From: Novosphingobium sp.
GTDB taxonomy: Bacteria; Pseudomonadota; Alphaproteobacteria; Sphingomonadales; Sphingomonadaceae
Direction of reading: 5' to 3'
DNA: 64,000 nucleotides
Assembly (NCBI RefSeq): GCF_027531025.1
Contig: NZ_JAPZQX010000007.1
Span: 124,001 to 188,000, forward strand
The notes under the pieces were generated by a model that worked only from the letters and a program-made list of their open reading frames with translations, ran no database searches and had not been told where the DNA came from. Shown here in pieces: positions 7,877 through 17,538 of the stretch (position 1 is its first letter; each line of letters starts with the position of its first letter). Both the position numbers and the translations under genes were made by a program.

Positions 7877-9370
7877 TTACTGGCCTTGCCCGAGCGAATA
7901 GCCCGGAACACCATCGAACCGGTAGAGCTGTTCGGTCTTGACGAATTCGATCCCCGCCGCGGCCAGGCGGCGAAGCAGTTCGACCGCCATTGCCGGGTTG
8001 AAGGCCTTGCCGGCCGCAGGCTGGAACCGGCAGCGCCAATGATCGGTGCACAGCGTTTCGGCATGGCCGGCGGGCCAGACCTTGACCCCGCGATTGGTGA
8101 TCATCGCCAGCGGCACCAGCGCGCCCACTGCGGCCTGGAGCTGTGCGGCCAGCTCGTCGGGGCTGGTCCGCGCGCAGACGAAGACGTCGATCCCGTCGAG
8201 GGTCTTTGTGGCCTTCACGCTGGTAGGCTGGACAAGCGGCGTGGCGGAAGTGGTCGGCTGGGCAGGCGCCGCCGCATAGCGCACCGGCTCAAGCTGCACC
8301 GGCAGCTGGCCTAGCCGCTCGATTACCGCATCGGCAAACCGTTCCGTACCCGCCAGTTCCAACGACTGGCCGGGGCGATGGATGTCGGCCGGGTGGATGC
8401 CATCCTCGATTGCCCGCAGCCAGGCGTTGTGGATCCGCTCGGCCACGCCGTTCTGGCCAAGATGGACCAGCATCATCACCGCAGCCAGCAGCAGCCCCGA
8501 AGGGTTGGCGATCCCGCGGCCGGCGATGTCTGGTGCCGAACCGTGGATCGCCTCGAACATGGCGCTACGCAGGCCAATGTTGGCCGAAGCGCCCAGCCCA
8601 ACCGAGCCCGCGACTTCGGCGACGATGTCGGAAACGATGTCGCCATAGAGGTTGGAAGTGACGACCACGTCGAAGTCTTGCGGCCGCGCCGCCAGCCGCG
8701 CGGCGCCGATATCGATGATCATGTGATCCTGCTCGATCTCGGGATAGTCGCGGCCGATCTCGGCGAAGACCTGCTGGAACAGGCCGTCGGTCAGCTTCAT
8801 GATGTTGCTCTTGGTCAGGCAGGTGACCTTGCGGCGGCCGTTGGCCCGCGCGAACTCGAAGGCGTGGCGCACGATCCGCTCGCAGCCGGGGCGACTGACC
8901 AGCTTGAGGCACTGATAGACCTCTTCGGTCTGGCGATGCTCGATCCCGGCGTAGAGGTCTTCCTCGTTCTCGCGCACGATGACCACGTCCAGCGTCGGCA
9001 CGAAGGGGGTATAGGCGCGGCTGGGCCGGACATTGGCGAACAGGCCCAGCGTCTTGCGCAGGGTGACGTTGAGGCTCTTGTAGCCGCTGCCCAGCGGGGT
9101 GGTGATCGGGGCCTTCAGGATTGCGTCGGCCCGGGTGATCGTATCCCAACCCTCGGCCGTGATCCCCGCGCTGTTGCCAGCCAGATAGACCGCCTCGCCC
9201 AGTTCGAGCGGTAGGCAGTGCAGCCGTGCACCGGCCGCATCGAGCACGCGCAGGGTGGCGTCCATGATCTCGGGGCCGATCCCGTCGCCATGGGCGATAG
9301 CGATCGTGGCAACGGGTGGCTGGACCGGATTGGCGGTGCCGGTCTGCGGGGTGGGGGCGATGGTGGCCAT
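7877..9370 (-). CDS. icd: isocitrate dehydrogenase, long form with C-terminal extension
   Basis: A 497-residue decarboxylating dehydrogenase. Substrate motifs are PITTPLGSGYKSLNVTLRK (about 88-106), RENEEDLYAGIEHR (133-146) and KSNIMKLTDG (187-196); metal-binding Asp lie in NLYGDIVSD. The cofactor loop reads HGSAPDIAGRGIANP. At positions equivalent to E. coli 344, 345 and 351 it has Asp281, Ile282 and Ala288, the NAD-type residues rather than Lys/Tyr/Val. Residues about 345-497 are an extra C-terminal domain of the kind in Thermus and Rickettsia enzymes. It converts isocitrate to 2-oxoglutarate in the TCA cycle. ATG 9370 follows GGAGCAAG and is preferred over the in-frame upstream Met at 9421. 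It is transcribed divergently from a LysR gene. Confidence 0.92.
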   Translation of the reverse strand: MATIAPTPQTGTANPVQPPVATIAIAHGDGIGPEIMDATLRVLDAAGARLHCLPLELGEAVYLAGNSAGITAEGWDTITRADAILKAPITTPLGSGYKSLNVTLRKTLGLFANVRPSRAYTPFVPTLDVVIVRENEEDLYAGIEHRQTEEVYQCLKLVSRPGCERIVRHAFEFARANGRRKVTCLTKSNIMKLTDGLFQQVFAEIGRDYPEIEQDHMIIDIGAARLAARPQDFDVVVTSNLYGDIVSDIVAEVAGSVGLGASANIGLRSAMFEAIHGSAPDIAGRGIANPSGLLLAAVMMLVHLGQNGVAERIHNAWLRAIEDGIHPADIHRPGQSLELAGTERFADAVIERLGQLPVQLEPVRYAAAPAQPTTSATPLVQPTSVKATKTLDGIDVFVCARTSPDELAAQLQAAVGALVPLAMITNRGVKVWPAGHAETLCTDHWRCRFQPAAGKAFNPAMAVELLRRLAAAGIEFVKTEQLYRFDGVPGYSLGQGQ

Positions 9371-9418
9371 GGGTCTTGCTCCTGGGGTTTGCCTGGGGCG
9401 CAAGTGGCGGTGACGGTT

Positions 9419-9433
9419 CAATTCCGCAAATTG
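9419..9433. promoter_or_regulatory. inverted repeat 1 in the icd-lysR intergenic region
   Basis: CAATT-CCGCA-AATTG, perfect 5-bp arms with a 5-base spacer. Its centre (9426) is 33 bp from that of the second repeat, about three helical turns, as expected for paired LysR-type sites. Confidence 0.5.
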
Positions 9434-9451
9434 ATTAAACGCAGCTCATCT

Positions 9452-9466
9452 ATTACAAAACGTAAT
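9452..9466. promoter_or_regulatory. inverted repeat 2, T-N11-A LysR-type box at the lysR start
   Basis: ATTAC-AAAAC-GTAAT, perfect 5-bp arms containing a T-N11-A motif. It ends one base before the lysR ATG, a typical autoregulatory position. Confidence 0.55.
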
Positions 9467-9467
9467 C

Positions 9468-10340
9468 ATGCAGCCCAACCTCGATCCCGACTGCCTGCGC
9501 GCCTTCGTGGCCGTAGCCGAAACCGCCAGCTTTACCGCCGCTGGGCAGCGCCTGCTCCGCAGCCAGTCGGCGATCTCGCTGCAGCTCAAGCGGCTGGAGG
9601 CGCAGCTTGGCGTGCGACTGCTCGATCGTACCCCACGCGCGGTGGCCCTGACCGTGGAGGGCGAACTGGTACTCGACCAGGCCCGGCGGCTGCTGGCGCT
9701 GAACGACGAGCTGGTGGCCCGCGCGCGCGAACCGCAGTTGAACGGCCTCGTGCGGCTGGGCGTGCCCGAAGACTTTGCCACGGCCCGCCTGCCGCGCCTG
9801 CTGGCCGGCTTTTCTCGCGCCCATCCCGGCGTGTCGCTGGAAGTAACCTGCGAGCTCACCCTGCCGCTGCTTGACCGATTCGGCGCTGGCGAGCTGGACC
9901 TCGTCCTGATCAAGCGCGAGCCGACCGGTCCGGCCACCGGGCGGCGAGTCTGGCGCGAGCCGCTGGTCTGGGCCGCCGCCTCGCCCTTTGTTCTGCCGCC
10001 CGTTGGCATGCCGCTGCCGCTGGTCTGCTCGCCCCGGCCCTGTGTGCTCCGCCAGCGCGCGGTTCAGGCGCTCGATGCGGCTGGCCAGACCTGGCGCGTC
10101 GCCTACAGTTGCGCCTCGCTGGCGGGCAACCACGCGGCCCTGCGTGCCGGCCTGGGCATCGCCGTGCTGCCACGCGACATGGTGCCCGCGGACCTGGCCG
10201 TGCTTGACGATCATGGCCTGCCGACCCTCGCGGACCTTGAAGTGGCCCTGATCGAAACCCCGGTGCTCAGCCCGCCCGCGGCCCGGCTGCGCGATACGAT
10301 CCTGCATGAACTTGAGCATGGCGGAGCGCGGACGCCATAA
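9468..10340 (+). CDS. LysR-family transcriptional regulator
   Basis: A 290-residue regulator. The N-terminal winged helix-turn-helix (residues about 6-65, CLRAFVAVAETASFTAAGQRLLRSQSAIS...) is followed by a linker helix and a periplasmic-binding-like effector domain (about 90-285). The effector domain includes GLGIAVLPRDMV, a common motif of the family. Effector and targets are unknown. Divergent placement against icd, with two phased dyads between, suggests it controls itself and possibly icd. The gene is convergent with groL, and the two share a hairpin terminator. There is no obvious Shine-Dalgarno, since the operator dyad occupies that place. Confidence 0.92.
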   Translation: MQPNLDPDCLRAFVAVAETASFTAAGQRLLRSQSAISLQLKRLEAQLGVRLLDRTPRAVALTVEGELVLDQARRLLALNDELVARAREPQLNGLVRLGVPEDFATARLPRLLAGFSRAHPGVSLEVTCELTLPLLDRFGAGELDLVLIKREPTGPATGRRVWREPLVWAAASPFVLPPVGMPLPLVCSPRPCVLRQRAVQALDAAGQTWRVAYSCASLAGNHAALRAGLGIAVLPRDMVPADLAVLDDHGLPTLADLEVALIETPVLSPPAARLRDTILHELEHGGARTP

Positions 10341-10346
10341 GCAGAA

Positions 10347-10374
10347 GGGCCGGAAGGATTGCTCCCTCCGGCCC
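10347..10374. terminator. bidirectional hairpin between lysR and groL
   Basis: GGGCCGGA (10347-10354) pairs with TCCGGCCC (10367-10374). The following bases are only mildly T-rich on either strand. It lies between two convergent genes. Confidence 0.6.
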
Positions 10375-10400
10375 CCTTGTGCCTTGGCAGGTGGTTGGAC

Positions 10401-12062
<1,662 letters not shown>

Positions 12063-12113
12063 TTATCTACACTTGGACCGCTTGGACCACTGTCCAGAGC
12101 GGAAAAACATGCC

Positions 12114-12401
12114 TCAGCCGATGATGCCGAGGATGTCCGATTCCTTCATGATCAGCAGGTCTTCGCCATCGAGCTTGACCTCGGTGCCCGACCACTTGCC
12201 GAACAGCACGCGGTCACCCGCCTTGACGTCGAGCGGGGTGACCTTGCCGTCTTCGGCCTTGGTCCCGGCGCCAACGGCAACAACTTCGCCCTCGGCCGGC
12301 TTTTCCTTGGCGCTGTCAGGGATGATGATGCCGCCGGCGGTCTTTTCTTCAGCCTCTACGCGGCGCACGAGCACGCGATCGTGCAGCGGACGGAATGCCA
12401 T
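12114..12401 (-). CDS. groES: co-chaperonin GroES (10 kDa)
   Basis: A 95-residue protein beginning [20 protein letters not shown], with the mobile-loop segment [16 protein letters not shown] that docks on GroEL and the C-terminal [15 protein letters not shown] 12401 matches the family start; the in-frame extension upstream runs through the CIRCE operator and is not coding. First gene of the groESL operon. Confidence 0.98.
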   Translation of the reverse strand: MAFRPLHDRVLVRRVEAEEKTAGGIIIPDSAKEKPAEGEVVAVGAGTKAEDGKVTPLDVKAGDRVLFGKWSGTEVKLDGEDLLIMKESDILGIIG

Positions 12402-12436
12402 GGGGTTTACTCCCTTTTGCGTTGATACGATGTCGA

Positions 12437-12463
12437 TTGGCACTCCCCCCTGGAGAGTGCCAG
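12437..12463 (-). promoter_or_regulatory. CIRCE operator (HrcA site)
   Basis: TTGGCACTC - 9 bases - GAGTGCCAG. The arms pair in 8 of 9 positions; consensus CIRCE is TTAGCACTC-N9-GAGTGCTAA. It lies between the groES promoter and start codon, so HrcA binding would block transcription start and early elongation. Confidence 0.93.
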
Positions 12464-12470
12464 CGGGGCG

Positions 12471-12500
12471 CATATGGGTGCGCGCCCATGGGGCGTCAAG
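12471..12500 (-). promoter_or_regulatory. groESL promoter
   Basis: On the minus strand, TTGACG (12494-12499, with C before it giving CTTGAC) is followed by 17 bases and CATATG (12471-12476, within CCCATATG). This fits both a housekeeping promoter and the alphaproteobacterial RpoH pattern (CTTGAC, CCCATAT), so heat induction could use both HrcA and RpoH. Confidence 0.7.
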
Positions 12501-12525
12501 CGGAGTCTGCGCGAAAAATTGCTTG

Positions 12526-13905
12526 TCAGGCCGGCAGCAGGCCCAGCCGTTCGCGCCAGTGCCAGCGCCAGGTCAGCAGTGCTGCCACCACGACCAGGCC
12601 CACCGCCAGCCCCAGCCACACGCCGATCCCTTCGAGCGGGGTATAGAAGCCCAGCCAGATCGCGGTGACGAAGCCGATCGCCCAGTACCCGAACACGGCA
12701 ATGACCATCGGCGTGCGGGTGTCCTGCAACCCACGCAGTGCCCCGGCAGCCACGGCCTGGGCCCCGTCGAACAGCTGGAACGCGGCGGCGATCATCAGGT
12801 ATTGCGCCGCGAAGGCCACCATCGCCGTATTCTGGGCCGCAGCGGGATCGACATAGAGCCCCAGGATGAAGTGCGGCGCCAGCACCATCACGCTGGCCGT
12901 GCTGCCCATGATGATCATGGACAGGCCCATCGCGCTCCATCCGGCGCGGCCTGCCGCGGCGCGATCACCGGCACCATAATGATAGCCCACCCGGATCGTC
13001 GCCGCCTGGGCGATGCCGAAGGGAATCTGAAAGGCCAGCGCCGCCAGGTTCAGCGCCAGCGTATGCGCGGCCAGCTCGGTCTCTCCGATCCGGCCCATCA
13101 GCAGCGCCGCGCCGCTGAACAGCCCGCCTTCGGCCAGCACGGTCAGCGCGATCGGGGTGCCGATCACCATGATCTGCTTCAACCGCTGCCATTCCGGGCG
13201 CCACCAGCGCCCGAAGATGCGATAGCGCCGCAACTGCCGGTCGCGCCCGATCACCACGACATAGGCCGCCAGCATGGCCAGCGAAGTGATCACGCTCGAC
13301 AGGGCCGAGCCTTCCAGGCCCAAGGCCGGAGCGCCGAGGTTGCCGAAGACCAGCACCCAGTTGCCGAAGACGTTGGTGCCCAGCGCCAGCAGGGTGATCG
13401 CCGTGGCATAGGCCGGCTTGCCCAGCGCGGCGACGAAGATGCGGAACACGCTGGCCATGATCATCGGGATCATCGCCCACGACAGGATCGTCAGGAAATC
13501 GCCCGACAGCGCGGCAATCTGCCGGTCCTGCCCGGTGGCGAGTAGGATCGCCTCGCCCGCAAAGCCGATGCCCATGCCGACCAGCCCGAAGCCGACCGAG
13601 ACCCACAGGCCCATCCTTACCGTGCGGCGTACTTCGCGCACCGAGTGGCGACGGCGACCGAGTTCGGCGGCGATCAGCGGAGCACAGGCGCCAGTCAAGC
13701 CGGTCATCCCCCACATGGTCAGGCCGAAAATGGCAAGCCCCAGGCTTGATGCGGCCAGCGGCTGGTCGCCAAGGCGGGCGATGAAGATCACGTCCACCGC
13801 ATGGATCAGCATCTGCAACAGGTTTGTCGCCGCCAGCGGCAAGGCCAGCCGCAGCGTTGCGCCCAGTTCGGTGCGCCATGGGTTGAGGGCGGGATCGTGT
13901 GCCAT
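12526..13905 (-). CDS. MATE-family multidrug/metabolite exporter
   Basis: A 459-residue inner-membrane protein with about 12 hydrophobic segments in two homologous halves. The MATE signature starts at [34 protein letters not shown]; the second half starts at [23 protein letters not shown]. It exports organic cations or metabolites by Na+ or H+ antiport; substrate unknown. ATG 13905 is chosen because the long upstream extension lacks a membrane pattern. It is divergent from the cytochrome c gene. Confidence 0.92.
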   Translation of the reverse strand: MAHDPALNPWRTELGATLRLALPLAATNLLQMLIHAVDVIFIARLGDQPLAASSLGLAIFGLTMWGMTGLTGACAPLIAAELGRRRHSVREVRRTVRMGLWVSVGFGLVGMGIGFAGEAILLATGQDRQIAALSGDFLTILSWAMIPMIMASVFRIFVAALGKPAYATAITLLALGTNVFGNWVLVFGNLGAPALGLEGSALSSVITSLAMLAAYVVVIGRDRQLRRYRIFGRWWRPEWQRLKQIMVIGTPIALTVLAEGGLFSGAALLMGRIGETELAAHTLALNLAALAFQIPFGIAQAATIRVGYHYGAGDRAAAGRAGWSAMGLSMIIMGSTASVMVLAPHFILGLYVDPAAAQNTAMVAFAAQYLMIAAAFQLFDGAQAVAAGALRGLQDTRTPMVIAVFGYWAIGFVTAIWLGFYTPLEGIGVWLGLAVGLVVVAALLTWRWHWRERLGLLPA

Positions 13906-14118
13906 GCGGTCGGCCCGGATAGGCGCGCAAGCTGTTTCGGCCAAGGGATTTATCGGCAAGCGACATGCTGCAGACAACCGGGTCGCTGCGCAGGCTTGCA
14001 ACTCCTGCATGGGATAATGCGACCTCTGCACTACACCTGCGACCCGCTCGGAGATAAGGTGCGGCCGCAAGATGCGACTAGCGCTGCCCGGCCCGATGGC
14101 CAGGCCAAGGAGGGAACG

Positions 14119-14577
14119 ATGATGTTCAAGCATAGCAGGCAGGCCCTAACCGCAGCCCTGGCGCTGGCTCTTGCCGCTTGCGGGGGCGCCCCGCCCGAGC
14201 AGGCCTCGACGGGAGATTCAGCCGCAACCTCGGCTCCGGCAGGAGATGCGGCCAGCCCGACGGCGACTGTGGCTGCGGCTGCCGGAGCAAAGCCGGCCGC
14301 CTATGCCCAGTGCGCTGCTTGCCATGCGGTCGAGCCCGGCAAGCACGGGATCGGGCCGAGCCTGCACGGGGTCTATGGCACCAAGGCTGGCGAAATCCCG
14401 GGCTTTGCCTTTTCCGAAAAGCTGAAGGCTTCGGGCCTGACCTGGGACGATGCGACGCTCGACAAGTGGCTGGAAGCGCCAATGAAAATGGTCCCGGGCA
14501 CCAAGATGTCCTATGCCGGGCTGAAGGATCCGGCCAAGCGGGCCGAGCTGATCGCCTACATGAAGACGCTGAAGTAA
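14119..14577 (+). CDS. lipid-anchored class I cytochrome c
   Basis: A 152-residue protein. Residues 1-20 are a lipoprotein signal with lipidated Cys21, followed by an Ala/Ser/Thr/Pro linker (about 25-58). A single cytochrome c domain has heme motif C65-A-A-C68-H69 and a likely axial Met130 in PGTKM, as in cytochromes of the c2/c550 type. It would carry electrons in the periplasm while tethered to a membrane. Ribosome site AGGAGGG precedes ATG 14119; a second ATG follows immediately. It stands alone between MATE and a convergent small gene, with no oxidase beside it. Confidence 0.92.
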   Translation: MMFKHSRQALTAALALALAACGGAPPEQASTGDSAATSAPAGDAASPTATVAAAAGAKPAAYAQCAACHAVEPGKHGIGPSLHGVYGTKAGEIPGFAFSEKLKASGLTWDDATLDKWLEAPMKMVPGTKMSYAGLKDPAKRAELIAYMKTLK

Positions 14578-14603
14578 GCCGGGCTGGCGGTTGGCTGGCG
14601 GGG

Positions 14604-14939
14604 TTACAGGCGGTCGGCAACAAGCCTTGCCGCCCATTCCGCCAGTAACTCCTTCAACAGGCATTCGCGGGTGAAGCCGCCAATCTCGTCGTCGATCCGC
14701 TCGAGGATTTCGAACAAGAGGCCGGCTTCGCCATGCGCGGCCCAGGCTGCCTGCAAGGCTGCGGCAGGGTGGCTGCCATTGCGGAGCGTGAACCAGTGCC
14801 GGTTCCTGATCGTGGCCAGATCGGGCGCGATCCCGACCCAGGCACGGCCCGCGGCGGGGCAGCGGATTGCATAGATGCCGCTTTCGACCTTGCGCTCCTT
14901 GTAGGCAGCCACCGCGGCCTTTCGCTTGTCATGTTTCAT
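14604..14939 (-). CDS. GIY-YIG-like nuclease superfamily small protein
   Basis: A 111-residue protein. G21-I-Y23 (ESGIYAIRC) and AWVG at 33-36 fit the two strands of the GIY-YIG core, followed by a conserved-looking NRHWFTLRNGSHP helix region and a Glu-rich C-terminus. The second motif departs from YIG, so nuclease activity is uncertain. ATG 14939 begins MKHDKRKAAVAAYKERK. It is divergent from the DUF2239 gene, and the two share an AT-rich control region. Confidence 0.65.
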   Translation of the reverse strand: MKHDKRKAAVAAYKERKVESGIYAIRCPAAGRAWVGIAPDLATIRNRHWFTLRNGSHPAAALQAAWAAHGEAGLLFEILERIDDEIGGFTRECLLKELLAEWAARLVADRL

Positions 14940-14985
14940 GGTCGCTGGCGCTCCTGCCGCCCGATGATTCGTCGTGCCGGGCCTA

Positions 14986-15037
14986 ATAATATTATCCGGG
15001 TATATTGACAGGAAATAATTCACCCGGGTAAATATAT
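14986..15037. promoter_or_regulatory. AT-rich divergent control region of the DUF2239 / GIY-YIG genes
   Basis: It contains a perfect 10-bp palindrome ATAATATTAT (14986-14995) and two CCGGGTA elements 28 bp apart (14996-15002 and 15024-15030), each followed by ATAT. On the plus strand, TTGACA (15005-15010), 18 bases and TAAATA (15029-15034) would start RNA at or next to the ATG at 15043. Confidence 0.5.
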
Positions 15038-15042
15038 CGACC

Positions 15043-15654
15043 ATGAGCACGCCGACTTCAGCCCCGCCAACGACGCCCTGCACCGCCTTTGCCGGACATC
15101 GCCGCATCGCCAGCGGTCTGCTGGGCGAGGTGGCACTGACCATCAAGGCCTGCGCCAGCGAGGATCCGGTGCTGGTGTTCGATGATGCGACCGGACGGGT
15201 GATCGATCTGGATCTGCGTGGCACCGACGCCGAAGTGCTGGCCCGGCTGGCCCCTGTTGGGCGCGATGCGGACAAAGACCTGGCCGGGCGGCCGCATGGG
15301 CGGCCACGCGGCCGGCCCCGGCTGGGGGTGACCGCGCGCGAGGTGACACTGCTGCCGCGCCATTGGGAATGGCTGGCGGCGCAGCCGGGCGGCGCTTCGC
15401 AAGCGCTTCGCCGGCTGGTCGACGAGGCGCGTCGGAACGATGGCGGGCAGTCCCGCTCGAAGGCTGCGCAGGAGCGGGTTTATCGTTTCCTCGCGGCGCT
15501 CGCGGGAGATTTGCCGGGTTACGAAGAGGCGATCAGGGCTCTGTTTGCCGGTGATATTGGCGGGTTTGCCGACCGGATCGCGGCCTGGCCGCCAGACCTT
15601 GCAGCATATGCCCTGCACCTTGCGCAGGATGCACCAACACAGGAGCAGGAATGA
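15043..15654 (+). CDS. DUF2239 family protein
   Basis: A 203-residue cytosolic protein beginning with a Pro/Thr-rich stretch, then CTAFAGHRRIASGLLGEVALTIK and DPVLVFDDATGRVIDLDLRGT, which fit the DUF2239 family. The middle has an Arg/Gly/Pro-rich patch (GRPHGRPRGRPRLG, about 82-95) like an AT-hook or nucleic-acid contact, then a helical C-terminal half. Function unknown. No Shine-Dalgarno precedes the ATG and a near-consensus promoter sits just upstream, so the mRNA may be leaderless. The last four bases overlap the next gene (ATGA). Confidence 0.82.
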   Translation: MSTPTSAPPTTPCTAFAGHRRIASGLLGEVALTIKACASEDPVLVFDDATGRVIDLDLRGTDAEVLARLAPVGRDADKDLAGRPHGRPRGRPRLGVTAREVTLLPRHWEWLAAQPGGASQALRRLVDEARRNDGGQSRSKAAQERVYRFLAALAGDLPGYEEAIRALFAGDIGGFADRIAAWPPDLAAYALHLAQDAPTQEQE

Positions 15655-16121
15655 TGCCGTTGATTTCGCGAAAAGGCCAGCTGACGGACTTTATCAGCCG
15701 GGTCTGGGACAACGGCGATCTTGATGCTGTTGATGACCATCTGGCCGACACCTACACCATCCACCACGATCCGGGTGATCCGTGGGACGGGCAAGCCCTG
15801 GACCGGGTGGGTTTCAAGGATCGCGTGGAAAAATCGCGGGCCGCATTTCCCGACCAGCGCTTCGATATCCAGGCCTTGATCGCCGAAGGCGACAGCGTGG
15901 TGATGACCAGGCTGTGGAGCGCCACGCATTGTGGCGATCTGCCCGGGTTTCCCGCGACCGGGCGGACTGTCCGCATGTCGGGCGCGACGGTCTATGGCTT
16001 TGACCGGGACCTGCGCCTGACCGGGCACTGGCAGATCACGGACCGGCTGGGCATCTATCAGCAGCTGCAGCAGAATCTGGTGGCGCAATCCAGTGCTGCC
16101 CGGGGCGGGACCGGCGCCTGA
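15651..16121 (+). CDS. SnoaL-like polyketide-cyclase-fold protein
   Basis: A 156-residue single-domain protein of the NTF2-like/SnoaL superfamily. Typical segments are FISRVWDNGDLDAVDDHLADTYTIH, FPDQRFDIQALIAEGDSVVMTRLWSATH and the closing WQITDRLGIYQQL. Members include cyclases, isomerases and carrier proteins, so no reaction is assigned. ATG at 15651 or 15654, with AGGAGCAGGA just upstream inside the DUF2239 gene, overlapping its stop by four bases; the two are one operon. Confidence 0.8.
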   Translation: MMPLISRKGQLTDFISRVWDNGDLDAVDDHLADTYTIHHDPGDPWDGQALDRVGFKDRVEKSRAAFPDQRFDIQALIAEGDSVVMTRLWSATHCGDLPGFPATGRTVRMSGATVYGFDRDLRLTGHWQITDRLGIYQQLQQNLVAQSSAARGGTGA

Positions 16122-16124
16122 ACG

Positions 16125-16153
16125 AAAAAGGGCGGCTCCGTGGGGAGCCGCCC
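16125..16153 (-). terminator. terminator of rplJ-rplL, probably bidirectional
   Basis: A 10-bp perfect stem (GGGCGGCTCC at 16130-16139 with GGAGCCGCCC at 16144-16153), tetraloop, and five A on the plus strand at 16125-16129 that give a U-tract to minus-strand RNA. It also lies just after the SnoaL gene. Confidence 0.85.
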
Positions 16154-16186
16154 TTGATCTTGATCCGGCAAGACCGGAGTCGAAGC

Positions 16187-16558
16187 TTACTTGACTTCGA
16201 CGGTGCCGCCAGCAGCGGTGATCTTGGCCTTGATGTCTTCGGCTTCGGCCTTCGACACGCCTTCCTTGATCGCCTTCGGAGCGGCTTCCACCAGCGCCTT
16301 GGCTTCGGTCAGGCCGAGCGAGGTGATCGCGCGGACTTCCTTGATGACGGCGATCTTGTTGCCGCCGTCGCCGGTCAGGATGACGTCGAATTCGGTCTTT
16401 TCTTCAACCGCTTCAGCAGCGGCGGCCGGGGCAGCAGCCACGGCAACGGCGGCAGCAGCCGAGACGCCCCAGGCTTCTTCCAGAGCCTTGGCGAGGTCAG
16501 CGGCTTCCAGGACGGTCAGCTTCGAAAGTTCTTCAACGAGCTTGGCGATATCGGCCAT
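16187..16558 (-). CDS. rplL: 50S ribosomal protein L7/L12
   Basis: A 123-residue stalk protein. The N-terminal dimerisation helices ([20 protein letters not shown]) lead into an Ala-rich hinge (about 33-52), then the C-terminal factor-binding domain with EKTEFDVIL and the conserved [24 protein letters not shown]. It recruits translation GTPases to the ribosome. Seventy-eight bases after rplJ on the same transcript. Confidence 0.99.
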   Translation of the reverse strand: MADIAKLVEELSKLTVLEAADLAKALEEAWGVSAAAAVAVAAAPAAAAEAVEEKTEFDVILTGDGGNKIAVIKEVRAITSLGLTEAKALVEAAPKAIKEGVSKAEAEDIKAKITAAGGTVEVK

Positions 16559-16636
16559 GATGTTTCACTCCACAATTTGATGGCTACCGGACCCTTCGGC
16601 TTGAAGTGTCTGGTCCGGCAAAACGTTTGATCAGTC

Positions 16637-17149
16637 TTATGCGGCTTCCTTGGCGTAGGCACCAAAGACGCGGGCCAGCTTGCCTGCCGGGGCCGTGACA
16701 ACCTGGGCGATCTTGGTCGCCGGTGCCTGGACCAGGCCGATCAGCTTGGCGCGCAGTTCGTCGAGCGACGGCATCGCGGCAAGTGCGCGGATACCGGCTT
16801 CGTCGAGGACCTGCGAACCCATCGCGCCGCCAACGATTTCCAACTTGTCGTTGGTCTTGGCGAATTCGACGATGATCTTTGCCGCGGCAACCGGATCGAC
16901 CGAAGTCCCCAGCGCCACCGGACCGGTGAGCAGGTCACCAATCCCGGCATAGTTCGTGTCTGCGATGGCAAGCTTGGCAAGACTGTTCTTGGAAACCTTG
17001 AACGATGCACCGCTTTCCCGCATCTTCACGCGCAGGGCCGTGGTCTGGGCCACGGTCATGCCACGGTTGCGGGTGACTACCACCACGCCAACCTCGTTGA
17101 AGGTTGCGTTCAGCGCTGCGACCGCGTCGGCTTTCTGCGAACGATCCAT
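16637..17149 (-). CDS. rplJ: 50S ribosomal protein L10
   Basis: A 170-residue protein that anchors L7/L12 dimers on 23S rRNA. It starts MDRSQKADAVAALNATFNEVGVVVV and carries the RNA-binding domain (MREAG-like MRESGASFKVSKNSLAKLA) and a C-terminal Ala-rich helix (KLARVFGAYAKEAA) that binds L7/L12. It follows a long structured leader, consistent with L10 autoregulation. Unlike the common arrangement, rpoB is neither downstream nor on the same strand. Confidence 0.98.
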   Translation of the reverse strand: MDRSQKADAVAALNATFNEVGVVVVTRNRGMTVAQTTALRVKMRESGASFKVSKNSLAKLAIADTNYAGIGDLLTGPVALGTSVDPVAAAKIIVEFAKTNDKLEIVGGAMGSQVLDEAGIRALAAMPSLDELRAKLIGLVQAPATKIAQVVTAPAGKLARVFGAYAKEAA

Positions 17150-17429
17150 GCTTACTCCTTCACGTGTTACCGCACGGAAATACCGTGCGGCGTCACAATT
17201 GACCGCCCGGAAGACCCGGACGATCGGCTACGTTGTCCATGCCGGCGAGCCGGCACGGGCGAGTCCGTGATGGGGAAGGAGGTGTGCCGGTTCGTGAAAC
17301 GGCACGGCCGCGCAGCCTTGCGGCTGCCGGAATATCTCTGTCCCCGTCTAGGCTGCGGATTAAGCCGGAAACCGGCAGCAGCTGTCTCGGACGGATGACG
17401 CACAGCCCGAAGGCGGCGGTCGGGGCGGG
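17150..17429 (-). promoter_or_regulatory. long structured 5' leader of rplJ-rplL
   Basis: About 280 bases without a gene lie between the putative promoter and rplJ. Three hairpins are visible: a perfect 8-bp stem with 5-base loop at 17170-17190 next to the ribosome site; a 6-bp stem at 17284-17305; and a CAGCC/GGCTG stem closed by a GCAA tetraloop near 17313-17327. Leaders of this type bind L10(L12) to repress translation. The assignment is by position and structure only. Beyond the promoter, 17458-17538 holds only the ribosome site (GGGGAGA) of the next gene. Confidence 0.5.
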
Positions 17430-17457
17430 CCATTAGCGGGATTGACGCGCGAGTCAA
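17430..17457 (-). promoter_or_regulatory. candidate rplJ promoter
   Basis: TTGACT (17452-17457), 16 bases, TAATGG (17430-17435) on the minus strand. It is the best promoter-like pair upstream of the leader. Confidence 0.45.
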
Positions 17458-17538
17458 GCAATTCGGCCGAATTGGACCGGCGGCAGGCAATGTGTTAGGC
17501 TTCGAGCCGGGTCGCATCGACAGCGGGGAGACTGTCCG

